Positions 1-9,172 of a stretch of DNA of 46,124 nucleotides are shown here, one piece after another. The stretch lies in NCBI RefSeq assembly GCF_001463705.1, contig NZ_BBWH01000018.1, positions 1 through 46,124 of the forward strand, given 5' to 3'. The notes below the pieces were generated by a model. That model was not told where the DNA came from. It made no database searches and worked only from the letters and a program-made list of their open reading frames with translations. Each line of letters starts with the position of its first letter. Within the stretch, counting starts at the first letter, position 1. The position numbers and the translations under genes are program-made. This stretch comes from Aureimonas sp. AU12 (GTDB taxonomy: Bacteria; Pseudomonadota; Alphaproteobacteria; Rhizobiales; Rhizobiaceae).

Positions 1-1628
1 ACGCAGGCCCGGCCGATCGCGGCGTTGATCTCGGTGGTCGCCGCCTCCATCACCCGCTCGGCCCCCGGCAGCGCGGAGAGCCCGCGGGTGAAGGCGTAGA
101 GCCGGCGGGCGGCCCGTGTGCGCGCCGCCGACGCCCGCATCTGCTCGCGGGCCTGGCCCGCCACCGCCGAGATCGAGACGGCGATGATGAGGAAGATGGC
201 GAGCGCCAGCACCTCGTGCGGACGCGCCACGCTGAAGCTGCCGGTCGGGTCGATGAAGAAGAAGTTGTAGGCCGCAAACGACAGGAAGGAGGCAAAGACC
301 GCCGGCCAGACCCCGTAGGCGATCGCCGGCACGAGCACGGCGAGGAGGTAGAGCATGGAGAGGTTCGGTAGCGGAACGAAGCGCAGCATCTGCGTGCCCA
401 GAAGGGTCGCCGCCGCCACGCAGCCGGCCGCGGCCGCATAGCCGGCAAACGAGCCCGCGCCCGGCAGCCGCCGCGCCGCCGCGGCGACCTCCGCGTCTTC
501 CGTCAGCACGTGAATCGAGACCCCAGACGCGCGCCGCACCAGCGCGTCCGCCAGGCTTGGTCCCGGCCACGGGCGCCACGATCCCTTGCGCCGCGCCTTG
601 CCGACGACGATCTGCGTGACGTTCTCGAACCGTGCGAAGCGCAGGAGTTCGGCCGGCAGGTCGGACCCGACGAGATGCTGGGTCTCGGCGCCGAGGGTCT
701 TGGCCAGTTGCATGGCGGCCTCGAGGCGCGTCGCCTCGGCCTCGTTCAGCGTGACGCCCGGACGCTCGATCGTCAGCGCGAACCACGGGGCGTCGAGCAG
801 GTCGGCGAGGCGCTTGGCGCCGCGCACCAGCCGTTCGGCGGCATCGTTCGGCCCGAGGCAGACGAGCAGGCGCTCGCCCGCCGCCCACGGTCCCTCGATC
901 GCTCCGCCCTGCATGCGCTCCAGAAGGTCGCTGTCGACGCGCGCGGCGACCTGCCGCAGCGCCAGCTCGCGCAGCGCCGTGAGGTTGGAGGGCTTGAAGA
1001 AGTTCTGCGTCGCGCGCGTCGCGGTGTCCTCGACATAGACCTTGCCCTCGGCGAGCCGGCGGATCAGCTCGTCGGACGGCAGGTCGACGAGCACGATCTC
1101 GTCGGCCACCTGCAGCGTCGTGTCGGGCACCGTCTCGCGGACCCTGACGCCCGTGATACGCTGGACCACGTCGTTGAGGCTCTCGACGTGCTGGACGTTC
1201 ATCGTGGTCCAGACGTCGATCCCGGCCTCCAGAAGCTCGGCAACGTCCTGCCAGCGCTTGGGGTGCCGCGATCCCGGCACGTTCGAGTGGGCGTATTCGT
1301 CGACGAGGAGAAGCGAGGGCTTTCTCCCCAGTGCCACGTCGATGTCGAACTCGGGCACCAGACGGCCCCGATACGGGACGCCTTTGCGGGGCAGCACCTC
1401 GAGGTCGGCGATCATCGCCTCCGTCTCGGCCCGTCCGTGCGTCTCGACGAGCCCCAAGAGGACGTCGCGCCCCGCCCGCTTCGCGGCCCGCGCGGCCTGA
1501 AGCATGGCGAAGGTCTTGCCGACGCCGGGCGCGGCGCCCAGAAACAGACGCAGCTTGCCGCGCCCCTCGCGCTCGGCATGGGCGAGAAGGGCATCGGCGG
1601 AGGCGCGGGGTGTCTCGTCCCTGGTCAT
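1..1628 (-). CDS. kdpD: KdpD sensor histidine kinase, N-terminal part (runs off the left edge)
   Basis: Membrane sensor kinase that controls kdp expression in response to K+ limitation. About 542 residues are visible. The N-terminal KdpD cytoplasmic domain has GAAPGVGKT (residues 31-39) and the second nucleotide-site motif VDEYAHSNVPGSRH; the usual family form is VDELAHTN, so Y and S are variants. A USP-like domain follows, then the four-helix DUF4118 membrane region containing YNFFFIDPTGSFSV near the window edge. The GAF, HisKA and ATPase parts lie outside the window. The ATG at 1628 gives the canonical family start. It lies 148 bp downstream of kdpC in the same direction, so it is probably co-transcribed unless the hairpin at 1682-1704 attenuates it. 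kdpE is expected just past the left edge. Confidence 0.95.
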   Translation of the reverse strand, partial: MTRDETPRASADALLAHAEREGRGKLRLFLGAAPGVGKTFAMLQAARAAKRAGRDVLLGLVETHGRAETEAMIADLEVLPRKGVPYRGRLVPEFDIDVALGRKPSLLLVDEYAHSNVPGSRHPKRWQDVAELLEAGIDVWTTMNVQHVESLNDVVQRITGVRVRETVPDTTLQVADEIVLVDLPSDELIRRLAEGKVYVEDTATRATQNFFKPSNLTALRELALRQVAARVDSDLLERMQGGAIEGPWAAGERLLVCLGPNDAAERLVRGAKRLADLLDAPWFALTIERPGVTLNEAEATRLEAAMQLAKTLGAETQHLVGSDLPAELLRFARFENVTQIVVGKARRKGSWRPWPGPSLADALVRRASGVSIHVLTEDAEVAAAARRLPGAGSFAGYAAAAGCVAAATLLGTQMLRFVPLPNLSMLYLLAVLVPAIAYGVWPAVFASFLSFAAYNFFFIDPTGSFSVARPHEVLALAIFLIIAVSISAVAGQAREQMRASAARTRAARRLYAFTRGLSALPGAERVMEAATTEINAAIGRAC

Positions 1629-1681
1629 GATCCGTCCGTTCCATGCGCGGCTTCGCTCGTCCTGTCCACACCGACGCGCGA

Positions 1682-1704
1682 AAGGGCGCCCGCGCGGCGC
1701 CCTT
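1682..1704 (-). terminator. Hairpin between kdpC and kdpD
   Basis: A perfect 9-bp inverted repeat (AAGGGCGCC / GGCGCCCTT) with a 5-nt loop lies in the kdpC-kdpD gap. On the minus strand the 3' arm ends in TTT and then turns GC-rich, so it is at best a weak or partial terminator. It could lower kdpD expression relative to kdpFABC. The structure is seen directly; the role is inferred. Confidence 0.35.
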
Positions 1705-1720
1705 CGTTTCTCATCGCCGG

Positions 1721-1785
1721 CCGGCCGCCTATCAGCCGGCCGCCTATCAGCCGGCTGCCGATCAGCCGGCTGCCGATCAGCCGGC
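1721..1785. repeat. 15-bp tandem repeat spanning the kdpC stop codon
   Basis: Four head-to-tail copies of a 15-bp unit (form TATCAGCCGGCTGCC, with C/T and T/G variants) have TCAG at 1732, 1747, 1762 and 1777. The rightmost copy carries the kdpC stop codon; the other three repeat that end downstream, so each copy holds an in-frame TGA on the minus strand. Because the unit equals five codons, gain or loss of copies would not change the kdpC product. Confidence 0.8.
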
Positions 1786-2397
1786 CGGCGTCGCGGCCGA
1801 GGCCGTGGGCGTCTCGCCTTGCGGCATTGGAGCGGGCGCCAGCGCATCGAGGGCCATGTTGACGGCGAGGACGTTGACGCGGGGTTCGCCGAGGATGCCG
1901 AGGGTCCGCCGGGTGATGCTCTCCGTGATGATCCGCTCCACGGTATCGGGGGCGACGCCGCGGGCGGCGGCGATGCGAGCCACCTGGATGGCTGCGAAGG
2001 CCGGCGAGATATCGGGATCGAGGCCGCTGCCGGAGGTGGTGATGGCATCGGCGGGGAGCACGGCGGCACCCGTCGCCTGCCTCATCGCCTCGCCGTCGGC
2101 GGTGAGGCGCTCGGCCAGCTTGGCGCTGGTCGGGGCGAGATTCGTGCCCGACGATGCCGATCCGTCGTAGCCGGTGCCCGCCGCCGACGGACGGGGATGA
2201 AGGTAGCCTGGTTGCGCGAACGACTGGCCGATCAGCGAGGAGCCGACGGCCACCCCATCGCGCGAGACGAGGCTGCCGCTCGCCTCGCCCGGAAAGACGG
2301 CTCCGGCGACGGCGGTCATCGCGAGCGGATAGAGGAGGCCGAGCAGGACGGTGAGGAGGCCGAGGAGCGTGGCCGCGGCGCGGATCTGGGACACCAT
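1777..2397 (-). CDS. kdpC: KdpC, K+-transporting ATPase subunit C
   Basis: Single-span accessory subunit of the KdpFABC potassium pump, thought to stabilise or assist nucleotide binding by KdpB. The 206-aa product starts MVSQIRAAATLLGLLTVLLG, one N-terminal membrane helix, followed by the conserved FPGEASGSLV and the periplasmic/C-terminal KdpC domain with GSGLDPDISPAFA. Length is normal for the family. The start is supported by AAGGAG 7 bp upstream, and the gap to kdpB is 21 bp. The last codons sit inside a 15-bp tandem repeat, so the extreme C-terminus (Ala/Pro/Thr-rich) is not conserved family sequence. Confidence 0.96.
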   Translation of the reverse strand: MVSQIRAAATLLGLLTVLLGLLYPLAMTAVAGAVFPGEASGSLVSRDGVAVGSSLIGQSFAQPGYLHPRPSAAGTGYDGSASSGTNLAPTSAKLAERLTADGEAMRQATGAAVLPADAITTSGSGLDPDISPAFAAIQVARIAAARGVAPDTVERIITESITRRTLGILGEPRVNVLAVNMALDALAPAPMPQGETPTASAATPAG

Positions 2398-2418
2398 GTG
2401 TGTTCTCCTTGGGAGGGG

Positions 2419-4473
2419 TCAGGCGAGGCCGATGGCGGAGACGGCGAGATCGATGAGCTTGATGCCGGCGAAGGGCACCAGGATGCCGCCGAGGCCGTAG
2501 ATCAGGAGATTGCGCCGAAGCACCGTCGCAGCATCCATCGGGCGGTAGGGCACGCCGCGCAGCGCCAGCGGGATCAGCGCCACGATGACGAGCGCGTTGA
2601 AGATGACGGCCGAAAGGATCGCGCTTTGCGGCGAGGCGAGGCCCATCACGTTGAGGACGCCGAGCTGCGGGATCGCGGCGATGAACAGCGCCGGAATGAT
2701 CGCGAAATACTTGGCGACGTCGTTGGCGATGGAGAAGGTCGTCAGCGCGCCCCGCGTCATCAGGAGCTGCTTGCCGATGCCGACGATCTCGATAAGCTTG
2801 GTCGGGTCGCTGTCGAGATCGACCATGTTGCCGGCTTCGCGCGCGGCCTGCGTGCCCGTCTGCATGGCGACGCCGACATCGGCCTGCGCCAGCGCGGGCG
2901 CATCGTTGGTGCCGTCGCCGCACATGGCGACGAGCCGGCCCTGGCGCTGCTCGTTGCGGATGTAGTTCAGCTTGTCCTGCGGGGTCGCCTCGGCGATGAA
3001 GTCGTCGACGCCGGCTTCCGATGCGATCGCGGCGGCGGTCACCGGGTTGTCGCCCGTCACCATCACCGTGCGGATGCCCATGCGCCGAAGCTCGGCGAAG
3101 CGCTCCTTGATGTCGGGCTTCACCACGTCCTTGAGATGGATGACGCCGATGAACCTACCGTTCTCGGCCAGCCCCAGCGGCGTGCCGCCGGACTTGGCGA
3201 TGCGCTCCACCGCGGCCGTGAAGGCCTGCGGCTCGGGAACCTCGCGTCCGGCGCTCTCTCGGACGAACCTGCGGATCGCGTCGACCGCACCCTTGCGGAT
3301 GGTCTTGCCGCCCCTGTCGACGCCCGACAGTCGGGTCGAGGCCGAGAAGGGGATGAAGGTGGCGTCGGCCGGGGGCGCCTCCGGCACGACGATGCCGTAC
3401 GTCTCCCGGGCGAGCACGAGGATCGAGCGCCCTTCGGCCGTCTCGTCGGTGAGCGAGGCCTCGACGGCGATCTCGGCGGCTTCGGTCTCGCTCACCCCTT
3501 CGACGGCGACGAACTCGGACGCCATGCGGTTGCCGAAGGTGATCGTGCCCGTCTTGTCGAGAAGCAGCGTGTCGACGTCGCCCGCCGCCTCCACCGCCCG
3601 TCCCGACATGGCGAGAACGTTGTGGCGGATGAGCCGGTCCATGCCGGCGATGCCGATGGCCGAGAGAAGGCCGCCGATCGTCGTCGGAATGAGCGTGACC
3701 AGCAGCGCGATCAGGATCGGCACGGAGATGGCGGCCTGCGCGTAGGCCGAGAAGCCCGTCAGCGTCACGACGGCGACGAGGAAGATCAGCGTCATGCCGA
3801 CGAGGAGGATGGTCAGCGCCAGCTCGTTCGGCGTCTTCTGGCGCTCGGCGCCTTCGACGAGCGCGATCATGCGATCGAGGAAGGAGGAGCCGGGCGCTGC
3901 GGTGATGCGCACCACCAGCCAGTCGGAGACGACGGTGGTGCCCCCGGTGACGGCCGAGCGGTCGCCGCCGGCCTCGCGGATCACGGGCGCGGATTCGCCG
4001 GTGATCGCGGCCTCGTTGACCGAGGCGATGCCCTCGACGATCTCGCCGTCGCCGGGCACGAGGTCGCCGGTCTCGACGAGGACGAAGTCGCCGACCTTGA
4101 GATCCAGCGCCGACACGGACTGGACTTCCGCGCGATCTCGAGGGTTCGCCAGCCTCCTGGCCAGCGTGTCGGTGCGGGCCTTGCGAAGGCTGTCGGCCTG
4201 CGCCCGGCCGCGCCCCTCGGCGATCGCCTCGGCGAAGTTGGCGAAGAGCACGGTGAACCAGAGCCAGGCGGTGATCTGCCCGGTGAAGAGGAGCGGGTTG
4301 CCGAGGGCGACGTCGCGCACGAAGAGGACGGTGACGACGGCGGCGACGACCTCGGTGACGAAGATCACGGGATTGCGCAGGAGCGCGGCCGGATTGAGCT
4401 TCTTGAAGGCATCGACGGTGGCTCGGCCGACGAGATCGGGCCGGAAGGTGGACGTGGCGGCTTTGGCAGCCAT
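2419..4473 (-). CDS. kdpB: KdpB, catalytic P-type ATPase subunit
   Basis: Energy-coupling subunit of the Kdp pump in the inner membrane, hydrolysing ATP to drive K+ uptake through KdpA. The 684-aa product has the P-type ATPase signatures in order: actuator TGES (158-161), phosphorylation loop DKTGT with Asp306, and the [19 protein letters not shown] hinge. The last four membrane segments include [18 protein letters not shown]. The ATG at 4473 ([10 protein letters not shown]) gives the usual family length. The open frame continues upstream through the kdpA region, but that extension has no family similarity and is discarded. AAGGAC about 9 bp upstream serves as ribosome site. The gap after kdpA is 113 bp and rich in hairpins. 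Confidence 0.97.
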   Translation of the reverse strand: MAAKAATSTFRPDLVGRATVDAFKKLNPAALLRNPVIFVTEVVAAVVTVLFVRDVALGNPLLFTGQITAWLWFTVLFANFAEAIAEGRGRAQADSLRKARTDTLARRLANPRDRAEVQSVSALDLKVGDFVLVETGDLVPGDGEIVEGIASVNEAAITGESAPVIREAGGDRSAVTGGTTVVSDWLVVRITAAPGSSFLDRMIALVEGAERQKTPNELALTILLVGMTLIFLVAVVTLTGFSAYAQAAISVPILIALLVTLIPTTIGGLLSAIGIAGMDRLIRHNVLAMSGRAVEAAGDVDTLLLDKTGTITFGNRMASEFVAVEGVSETEAAEIAVEASLTDETAEGRSILVLARETYGIVVPEAPPADATFIPFSASTRLSGVDRGGKTIRKGAVDAIRRFVRESAGREVPEPQAFTAAVERIAKSGGTPLGLAENGRFIGVIHLKDVVKPDIKERFAELRRMGIRTVMVTGDNPVTAAAIASEAGVDDFIAEATPQDKLNYIRNEQRQGRLVAMCGDGTNDAPALAQADVGVAMQTGTQAAREAGNMVDLDSDPTKLIEIVGIGKQLLMTRGALTTFSIANDVAKYFAIIPALFIAAIPQLGVLNVMGLASPQSAILSAVIFNALVIVALIPLALRGVPYRPMDAATVLRRNLLIYGLGGILVPFAGIKLIDLAVSAIGLA

Positions 4474-4586
4474 GGGAGTGGGTCCTTGGACGCGGCCGCA
4501 CGCGGCCGAGGGATAAGAGAGGAAAAGGGGGGATGGGGCCTCGCCGGGGCGGCGGGGCCTTGTGATCGTCGGACGATCCGGGGTCG
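4474..4586 (-). other. Hairpin-rich kdpA-kdpB spacer
   Basis: This 113-bp gap has at least two perfect inverted repeats: GATCGT / ACGATC (4564-4578, 3-nt loop) and CGGCCG / CGGCCG (4493-4508, 4-nt loop). Between them is a GC-rich pairable stretch (4535-4560) and a purine run (AGAGAGGAAAAGGGGGG on the plus strand). kdpA and kdpB normally lie close together. The structures could set mRNA stability or subunit ratio; this is inference. Confidence 0.35.
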
Positions 4587-6296
4587 TCAGAAGGTCTGGC
4601 CGGCGAGCATCTGCACCTGCTCGGCGATGGGGCCGAGGGCGAGCGCCGGGAAGAACTGGAGCCCGCCGAGGATCAGGATGATGCCGGCGAGAAGTCCGAC
4701 GAAGAGCGGCGTGTGCGTCGGGAACGTGCCCGAGGAGGGGGCAAGCCGGGGCTTGGCGACCAGCGATCCGGCGATCGCCATCATCGGCACGATGGTGGCG
4801 AAGCGGCCGAGGAGCATGGCGAGGCCGAGCGTCGTGTTCCACCAGGGCGAGTTCGCCGAGAGACCGCCGAAGGCCGATCCGTTGTTGCCGGCCGCCGACG
4901 TGTAGGCGTAGTAGATCTCCGACAGCCCGTGCGGCCCGGCATTGCCGAGGCCGGCCAGCGCGGCCGGCAGGACCGCCGCGACCGACGAGAAGCCGAGGAT
5001 CGCCACGGGCAGGATCAGGATCGCGAGGATCGCCATCTTCATCTCCTTCGCCTCGATCTTCTTGCCGAGATATTCGGGCGTGCGCCCGACCATCAGGCCG
5101 GCGACGAAGACCGCGACGATCGCGATGACCAGAATGCCGTAGAGGCCCGAGCCGACGCCGCCCGGCAGGATCTCGCCGAGCATGATCAGGACCATCGGCA
5201 CCATGCCGCCGATCGGCGTGAAGGAGCCGTGCATGGCATTGACCGCGCCGTCCGAGAGACCCGTCGTCACCGCGGCGAACATCGCGGACGCCGCGATCCC
5301 GAAGCGGACCTCCTTGCCCTCCATGTTGCCGCCCGAAGGGTCGAGGCCGGCGCCGACGAGGATCGGCGTTCCCGCGCTTTCGGCCCAATAGGCGACGCCG
5401 ACGCCCGTGACGAGGAGCAGCGCCATGACCGAGAGGATCGCCACGGCCTGCCGCCGGTCGCCGATGACGCGGCCGAAGGCGAAGACCATCGCGGTGGAGA
5501 CCACGAGCATCTGCCAGATCGTCAGCGCGTTGGAGAGCGGCGAGGGGTTCTCGTAGGGGTGCGCCGAGTTGGCGTTGTAGAAGCCGCCGCCATTCGTGCC
5601 GAGCTGCTTGATGGCGAGCTGCGAGGCGACGGGCCCGAGCGCCAGCGTCTGCTCGGCGCCTTCCAGCGTCTGGACGGTGGCGGAGGCGCGGAGCGTCTGC
5701 GGCGTGCCCATCGAGACCTGCCAGAGGCCGGTGACGACCGCGAGCGGCAGGAGGATGTAGAGGGTCGCCCGCGTCATGTCGGCGAAGAAGTTGCCGACGG
5801 TCTTGGCCCCCGAGCGCGCGAAGGACCGCACCAGGGCCACCGCCAGCGCCATGCCGGTCGCCGCCGACAGGAAGTTCTGCACGGTGAGGCCGGCCATCTG
5901 GCTGAGATGGCTCATCGTCGTCTCGCCGCCGTAGCTCTGCCAGTTCGTATTGGTCACGAAGGACACGGCGGTATTGAAGGCGAGATGCGGGGTCAGGCCG
6001 GAAAAGCCCTGCGGGTTCAGGGGCAGCGCGCCCTGGAATCTCAGGAGCAGGTAGAGAAGAAGGAAGCCGCCCGCGTTGAAGGCGAGCATGGCCAGCGTAT
6101 AGCCGAGCCAGGATTGCTCCTTGCCGGGATCGATGCCGGCCAGACGGTAGAAGCCGCGCTCGAGCGGGCCGAGGATCGGCGTGAGGAACGTGCGCTCGTT
6201 CGCGAAGACACGCGCCATGAAGGCGCCGAGCGGGATCGCGACGGCGAGCACCGCCGCGAGGATGACGAGAATCTGCAGCCAGCCCATGAGCGTCAT
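4587..6296 (-). CDS. kdpA: KdpA, potassium-binding channel subunit
   Basis: Selectivity-filter subunit of the Kdp pump, a member of the superfamily of K+ transporters with four pore-loop repeats. The 569-aa product is fully hydrophobic, with about ten membrane spans. Conserved pore-loop motifs are visible: [25 protein letters not shown] and [10 protein letters not shown]. Length is typical. The start at 6296 ([16 protein letters not shown]) follows an AGGCAGGTGCC stretch, and it lies 29 bp downstream of the kdpF stop. It is part of the minus-strand run 27-aa ORF-kdpF-kdpA-kdpB-kdpC-kdpD. Confidence 0.97.
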   Translation of the reverse strand: MTLMGWLQILVILAAVLAVAIPLGAFMARVFANERTFLTPILGPLERGFYRLAGIDPGKEQSWLGYTLAMLAFNAGGFLLLYLLLRFQGALPLNPQGFSGLTPHLAFNTAVSFVTNTNWQSYGGETTMSHLSQMAGLTVQNFLSAATGMALAVALVRSFARSGAKTVGNFFADMTRATLYILLPLAVVTGLWQVSMGTPQTLRASATVQTLEGAEQTLALGPVASQLAIKQLGTNGGGFYNANSAHPYENPSPLSNALTIWQMLVVSTAMVFAFGRVIGDRRQAVAILSVMALLLVTGVGVAYWAESAGTPILVGAGLDPSGGNMEGKEVRFGIAASAMFAAVTTGLSDGAVNAMHGSFTPIGGMVPMVLIMLGEILPGGVGSGLYGILVIAIVAVFVAGLMVGRTPEYLGKKIEAKEMKMAILAILILPVAILGFSSVAAVLPAALAGLGNAGPHGLSEIYYAYTSAAGNNGSAFGGLSANSPWWNTTLGLAMLLGRFATIVPMMAIAGSLVAKPRLAPSSGTFPTHTPLFVGLLAGIILILGGLQFFPALALGPIAEQVQMLAGQTF

Positions 6297-6325
6297 GGCA
6301 CCTGCCTTTCAAGAATCGGAAGGGG

Positions 6326-6412
6326 TCAGAACCGCTCGGGTCGCACGAGGGCGAACACGAGGTAGCCGGCGAGTGCGAGCGCGACGGCGCCGCCGAGGAC
6401 GAGATCGAACAC
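6326..6412 (-). CDS. kdpF: KdpF, small Kdp membrane subunit (28 aa)
   Basis: Tiny single-helix stabilising subunit of the Kdp complex. Translation from the GTG at 6412 gives 28 residues beginning [18 protein letters not shown] and ending FALVRPERF, which is the recognisable KdpF form (one helix ending in RPERF). It sits directly upstream of kdpA, as in other kdp operons. The start is GTG with little room for a classical ribosome site because the preceding microgene ends at 6416, only 3 bp away, so translational coupling is likely. Confidence 0.9.
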   Translation of the reverse strand: MFDLVLGGAVALALAGYLVFALVRPERF

Positions 6413-6415
6413 GCG

Positions 6416-6499
6416 TCAGGCCTGCCCGGCCCAGCGCGCGTAGGCGCCCATCAGCGCGAAGAAACCCAGCCCCGTGGCCAGATAGAGAAGATCGAACAT
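6416..6499 (-). CDS. 27-aa membrane microprotein at the head of the kdp operon
   Basis: Translation from the ATG at 6499 gives a 27-residue, mostly hydrophobic peptide that begins [20 protein letters not shown] and ends in ARWAGQA. A clear ribosome site (GGAGG, about 8 bp upstream) precedes it, and it ends 3 bp before kdpF. A short ORF of this form precedes kdpF in other proteobacterial kdp operons as far as I recall, but I know of no assigned role. It may be an extra small subunit or a translational leader for kdpF. Confidence 0.65.
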   Translation of the reverse strand: MFDLLYLATGLGFFALMGAYARWAGQA

Positions 6500-7021
6500 G
6501 GATGAGCCCTCCTTTGGGGACGGCTCACCAAGTGGACCCGATCGGCATAAAGGATCCATACGAGTTTTCGGGACCGCTGGGCCTTCGTCGCGCGGCTGCT
6601 GCCAAGCTGGTCGGCTGACCGCGACACGTCCGGGCTGGCCCGTTCGCGGCGTTCATCGAACGGCGCGCAACCCTGTCCCGGATCGGGCGGTGGATCCGTC
6701 ATCATGCGGTAAAAAGAGAACCGGTGCGGTGCGCAGGGCAGCCCCGACAGCCGTCTTCGTCTGGCCGGCTGCCGTTTGGAAGATCGGATGCAACTTCGTT
6801 ATCAGTGGGGTCTTTGCCCCATCAGGTCCGGCGTATCACGAAGATCCTGCGTTCGGGTCCGGACTGCAGGTCGCCGCGCCACCGACATGTCTCGAAGCCG
6901 CACCCCGCGCCAGCTTCGGTCTGCGCCTTCGGAGAAGGCGGGGTCGAGCGATCGCCGTCCGGCCACCGACACAGCCCCGCACGGGTTCGGAAACCGAGGC
7001 TTGAACCCAAGTCGAAACGCC
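6500..7021. other. Non-coding spacer; kdp promoter region
   Basis: No convincing gene is present in these 520 bp. The ORFs here are Arg/Pro-rich shadows without a plausible start or family match. The region must contain the promoter and the KdpE operator for the kdp operon, which starts at 6499. No confident -35/-10 pair or palindrome could be assigned by eye. Confidence 0.4.
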
Positions 7022-7050
7022 GGACCCGGCGGGACCGTCCCGCCAGGTCC
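7022..7050 (-). terminator. Strong hairpin after the ABC importer operon
   Basis: A 13-bp stem (GGACCTGGCGGGA / TCCCGCCGGGTCC on the minus strand, one G-U pair) with a 3-nt CGG loop starts 12 bp past the stop codon of the solute-binding protein gene. It is followed by GGCGTTTC rather than a pure T run. The position fits an operon-end terminator. Confidence 0.65.
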
Positions 7051-7062
7051 CGACCTCCCGCC

Positions 7063-8298
7063 TCATTTCAGCAGCGGCGCGATCCGGTCCGTCATCGCGG
7101 CGGCGGCCGCGTCCGGCGTCATTGCGCCGTTGCCGATCGCCGTCATGTCGTCGAGCACGGTCTGGCTGATCTTCACGCCGTTCTGGCCCGGCCAGGCGAA
7201 CCACGGAAAGGCGCGCCCGATCTGCCGGGCGCTGGTCTCGAAGCTCGGATTGGCGTCGTAGAAGCCGCGCAGCGTCGCCACGGCTTTCGCATTGGAGGGC
7301 ATGTAGCCGGTCTGCTCCACGACAAAGGCCTGGATGTCCGGGCTGGTGCCGAAGAGCAGGTAGTCGAAGGCGGCGGCCCGCTTGGCCGGGTCGTCGGTGA
7401 GGATCACCGCCGCCATGCCGCCCGAGGCCACGCCGCCGCCGTCCTTCAGCACGGGCATCTCCGCGGTGCCCCAGGCGAAGCGGTCGCCGATCTCGCGCGA
7501 GAAGGAGCGCACCGCAGCGGTCGAGTTGAAGTAGAGGCCGACCTTGCCGGCGAACATTTCCTGGCGCGCCGCCTTGTCGGCGATCGGCTGCTGGCCGCCC
7601 TCGTCGAAGAAGCGCCGGTAGGTCCGCAGCGCCTCGCGCGCGCCCTCCTGCGCGAAGGCGATCTGCGTGCCGCCGGGCTCAATCGGCGCGAGGCCGTTCG
7701 TGGCGAGGAGGTTCTGCGTCATCCAGTCGTCGTCGCCGAGCGAATAGTACATGCCGGTGACGCCGCCGCCGAGCGCCTGGATCTTCGCGGCCAGCGCGAT
7801 CGTCGCGTCCCACGTCTTCGGCATGGCATCGGGATCGCCGCCGGCCTTCGCCACGAGGTCGCGGTTGTAGAACATGACGGGCGTCGAACTCGTCCACGGC
7901 AGGCCGTACTGGACGCCGTCGACCTGCGTCAGCTTGAGGATGGCGTCGGTGTAGCCGAGCGCGGCCATGTCCTGGCCCGCCGTCACGTCGTCCAGCGGCT
8001 CGACCATGCCGCGCGCCACGAGATTGCGCAGGAGATGCGACCCGACCATGAACACGTCCGGCGCCTCGCCCGCGAGGCTCTGGCGGATCACCGACACCAG
8101 ACCCTCGCCGTAGTCGGTGGAGGGCGCCTGGAAGGTGATCTTCACCTCGGGGTGGGTTTCCATGTAGCGGCGCGCGATCTCGCCCTGCCACTGCGCATGG
8201 TGCGGCCAGGCGTGGAGGACCGTGAGGTCGACGGGTTGCGCGGCGGCGGGCGCGGCGATGGCGAGGCCGAGCATCGCGGACAGGATGAGGGTCTTCAT
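7063..8298 (-). CDS. ABC transporter periplasmic binding protein, carbohydrate (family 1) type
   Basis: Extracytoplasmic solute receptor for an importer of the maltose/glycerol-3-phosphate (CUT1) class. The 411-aa product opens with a signal peptide (MKTLILSAMLGLAIAAPAAA, cleavage near residue 21). Family 1 features follow: LTVLHAWPHHAQW near the N-terminus, then APDVFMVGSHLLRNLVARG. The start has AAGGGAACGACC before it, and the gene lies 25 bp after the second permease. The substrate cannot be read from sequence; the order ATPase-permease-permease-binding protein and similarity to UgpB/MalE types suggest a sugar, polyol or glycerol phosphate. Confidence 0.9.
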   Translation of the reverse strand: MKTLILSAMLGLAIAAPAAAQPVDLTVLHAWPHHAQWQGEIARRYMETHPEVKITFQAPSTDYGEGLVSVIRQSLAGEAPDVFMVGSHLLRNLVARGMVEPLDDVTAGQDMAALGYTDAILKLTQVDGVQYGLPWTSSTPVMFYNRDLVAKAGGDPDAMPKTWDATIALAAKIQALGGGVTGMYYSLGDDDWMTQNLLATNGLAPIEPGGTQIAFAQEGAREALRTYRRFFDEGGQQPIADKAARQEMFAGKVGLYFNSTAAVRSFSREIGDRFAWGTAEMPVLKDGGGVASGGMAAVILTDDPAKRAAAFDYLLFGTSPDIQAFVVEQTGYMPSNAKAVATLRGFYDANPSFETSARQIGRAFPWFAWPGQNGVKISQTVLDDMTAIGNGAMTPDAAAAAMTDRIAPLLK

Positions 8299-8323
8299 GG
8301 TCGTTCCCTTCGAGTGACGGGCT

Positions 8324-9172
8324 TCAGGTCTGCGCGCGCACGGACAGGCCGCGCACGAGGTGGCGTTGGAAGAACAGGAAGCCGAGCACCAGCGGTGCGG
8401 TGACGATCACCCCGCCCGCCATCAGCGCGCCGACATTGCCCGTGGTCTCGCCCGAGGCGCGGAAGGCGAGAAGCCCGAGCGGCGGGGTCATCATCTCGGT
8501 CCTCGTCACCACCACCAGCGGCCAGTAGAGATCGTTCCAGTGTGCGATCACGCTGATCGTCGAGAAGGCGGCCACCGCCGGCCAGGCCGCCGGCAGCATC
8601 AGGCGCCAGACGATGGCGAGCTCCGAAAACCCGTCGAGCCGGGCGGCATCGAGCACCTCGTCGGGGTAGCCGAGGAAGAATTGCCGGAACAGGAAGATCG
8701 CGAAGGCCGAGACGGTGAAGGGCAGGATCAGCGCGGTGTAGCTGTTGAGGAGGCCGGCCTGCGCGATCGCCAGATAGAGCGGGATCGCCGGCACCTGGAT
8801 CGGGATCATCAACGCCACGACCACCGCACCGAACAGCAGCGAGCGGCCGCGGAAGGGCAGCTTGGCGAGCGCGTATCCGGCGGGCGCCGCGACGAGGATC
8901 TGCAGCACGAGGATCGTTCCGCACACCACCGCGCCGTTGAGCATGAAGCGCAGGAGCGGCTGGCTGCTCAGCGCTAGGGCGTAGTTGGCGGCCGCCCCGG
9001 CCAGGCTCGGGCTCGGCAGGAACGATCCGTCATAGACCGTGCCGGACGCGGCGAGGCTCACCGCGACCATCACCACGAAGGGCATGAGGGTCAGCGCCGC
9101 CGCAAGGCCGAGCGCGGCGGTGGACAGCCAGCGGCGCAGGCGCGGCGCTCCCGGGCGGCGGCCGTCAGCCAT
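8324..9172 (-). CDS. ABC transporter permease, MalG/UgpE type
   Basis: Inner-membrane channel half of the sugar-type importer. The 282-aa product has about six membrane spans. The cytoplasmic EAA-type loop is visible in the stretch DEVLDAARLDGFSELAIVWR, with the expected D(A/G)ARLDG core that docks on the ATPase. Its start overlaps the end of the upstream permease by 8 bp (ATG at 9172, upstream stop at 9165), so translation is probably coupled. It ends 25 bp before the binding-protein gene. Confidence 0.92.
   Translation of the reverse strand: MADGRRPGAPRLRRWLSTAALGLAAALTLMPFVVMVAVSLAASGTVYDGSFLPSPSLAGAAANYALALSSQPLLRFMLNGAVVCGTILVLQILVAAPAGYALAKLPFRGRSLLFGAVVVALMIPIQVPAIPLYLAIAQAGLLNSYTALILPFTVSAFAIFLFRQFFLGYPDEVLDAARLDGFSELAIVWRLMLPAAWPAVAAFSTISVIAHWNDLYWPLVVVTRTEMMTPPLGLLAFRASGETTGNVGALMAGGVIVTAPLVLGFLFFQRHLVRGLSVRAQT

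Noticed and set aside
1504-4905. Very long plus-strand open frame (about 1130 codons) across the kdp genes
   Set aside because: Shadow of kdpC, kdpB and kdpA on the other strand; His/Arg/Asp-rich composition with no family similarity, while the minus strand gives exact Kdp motifs.
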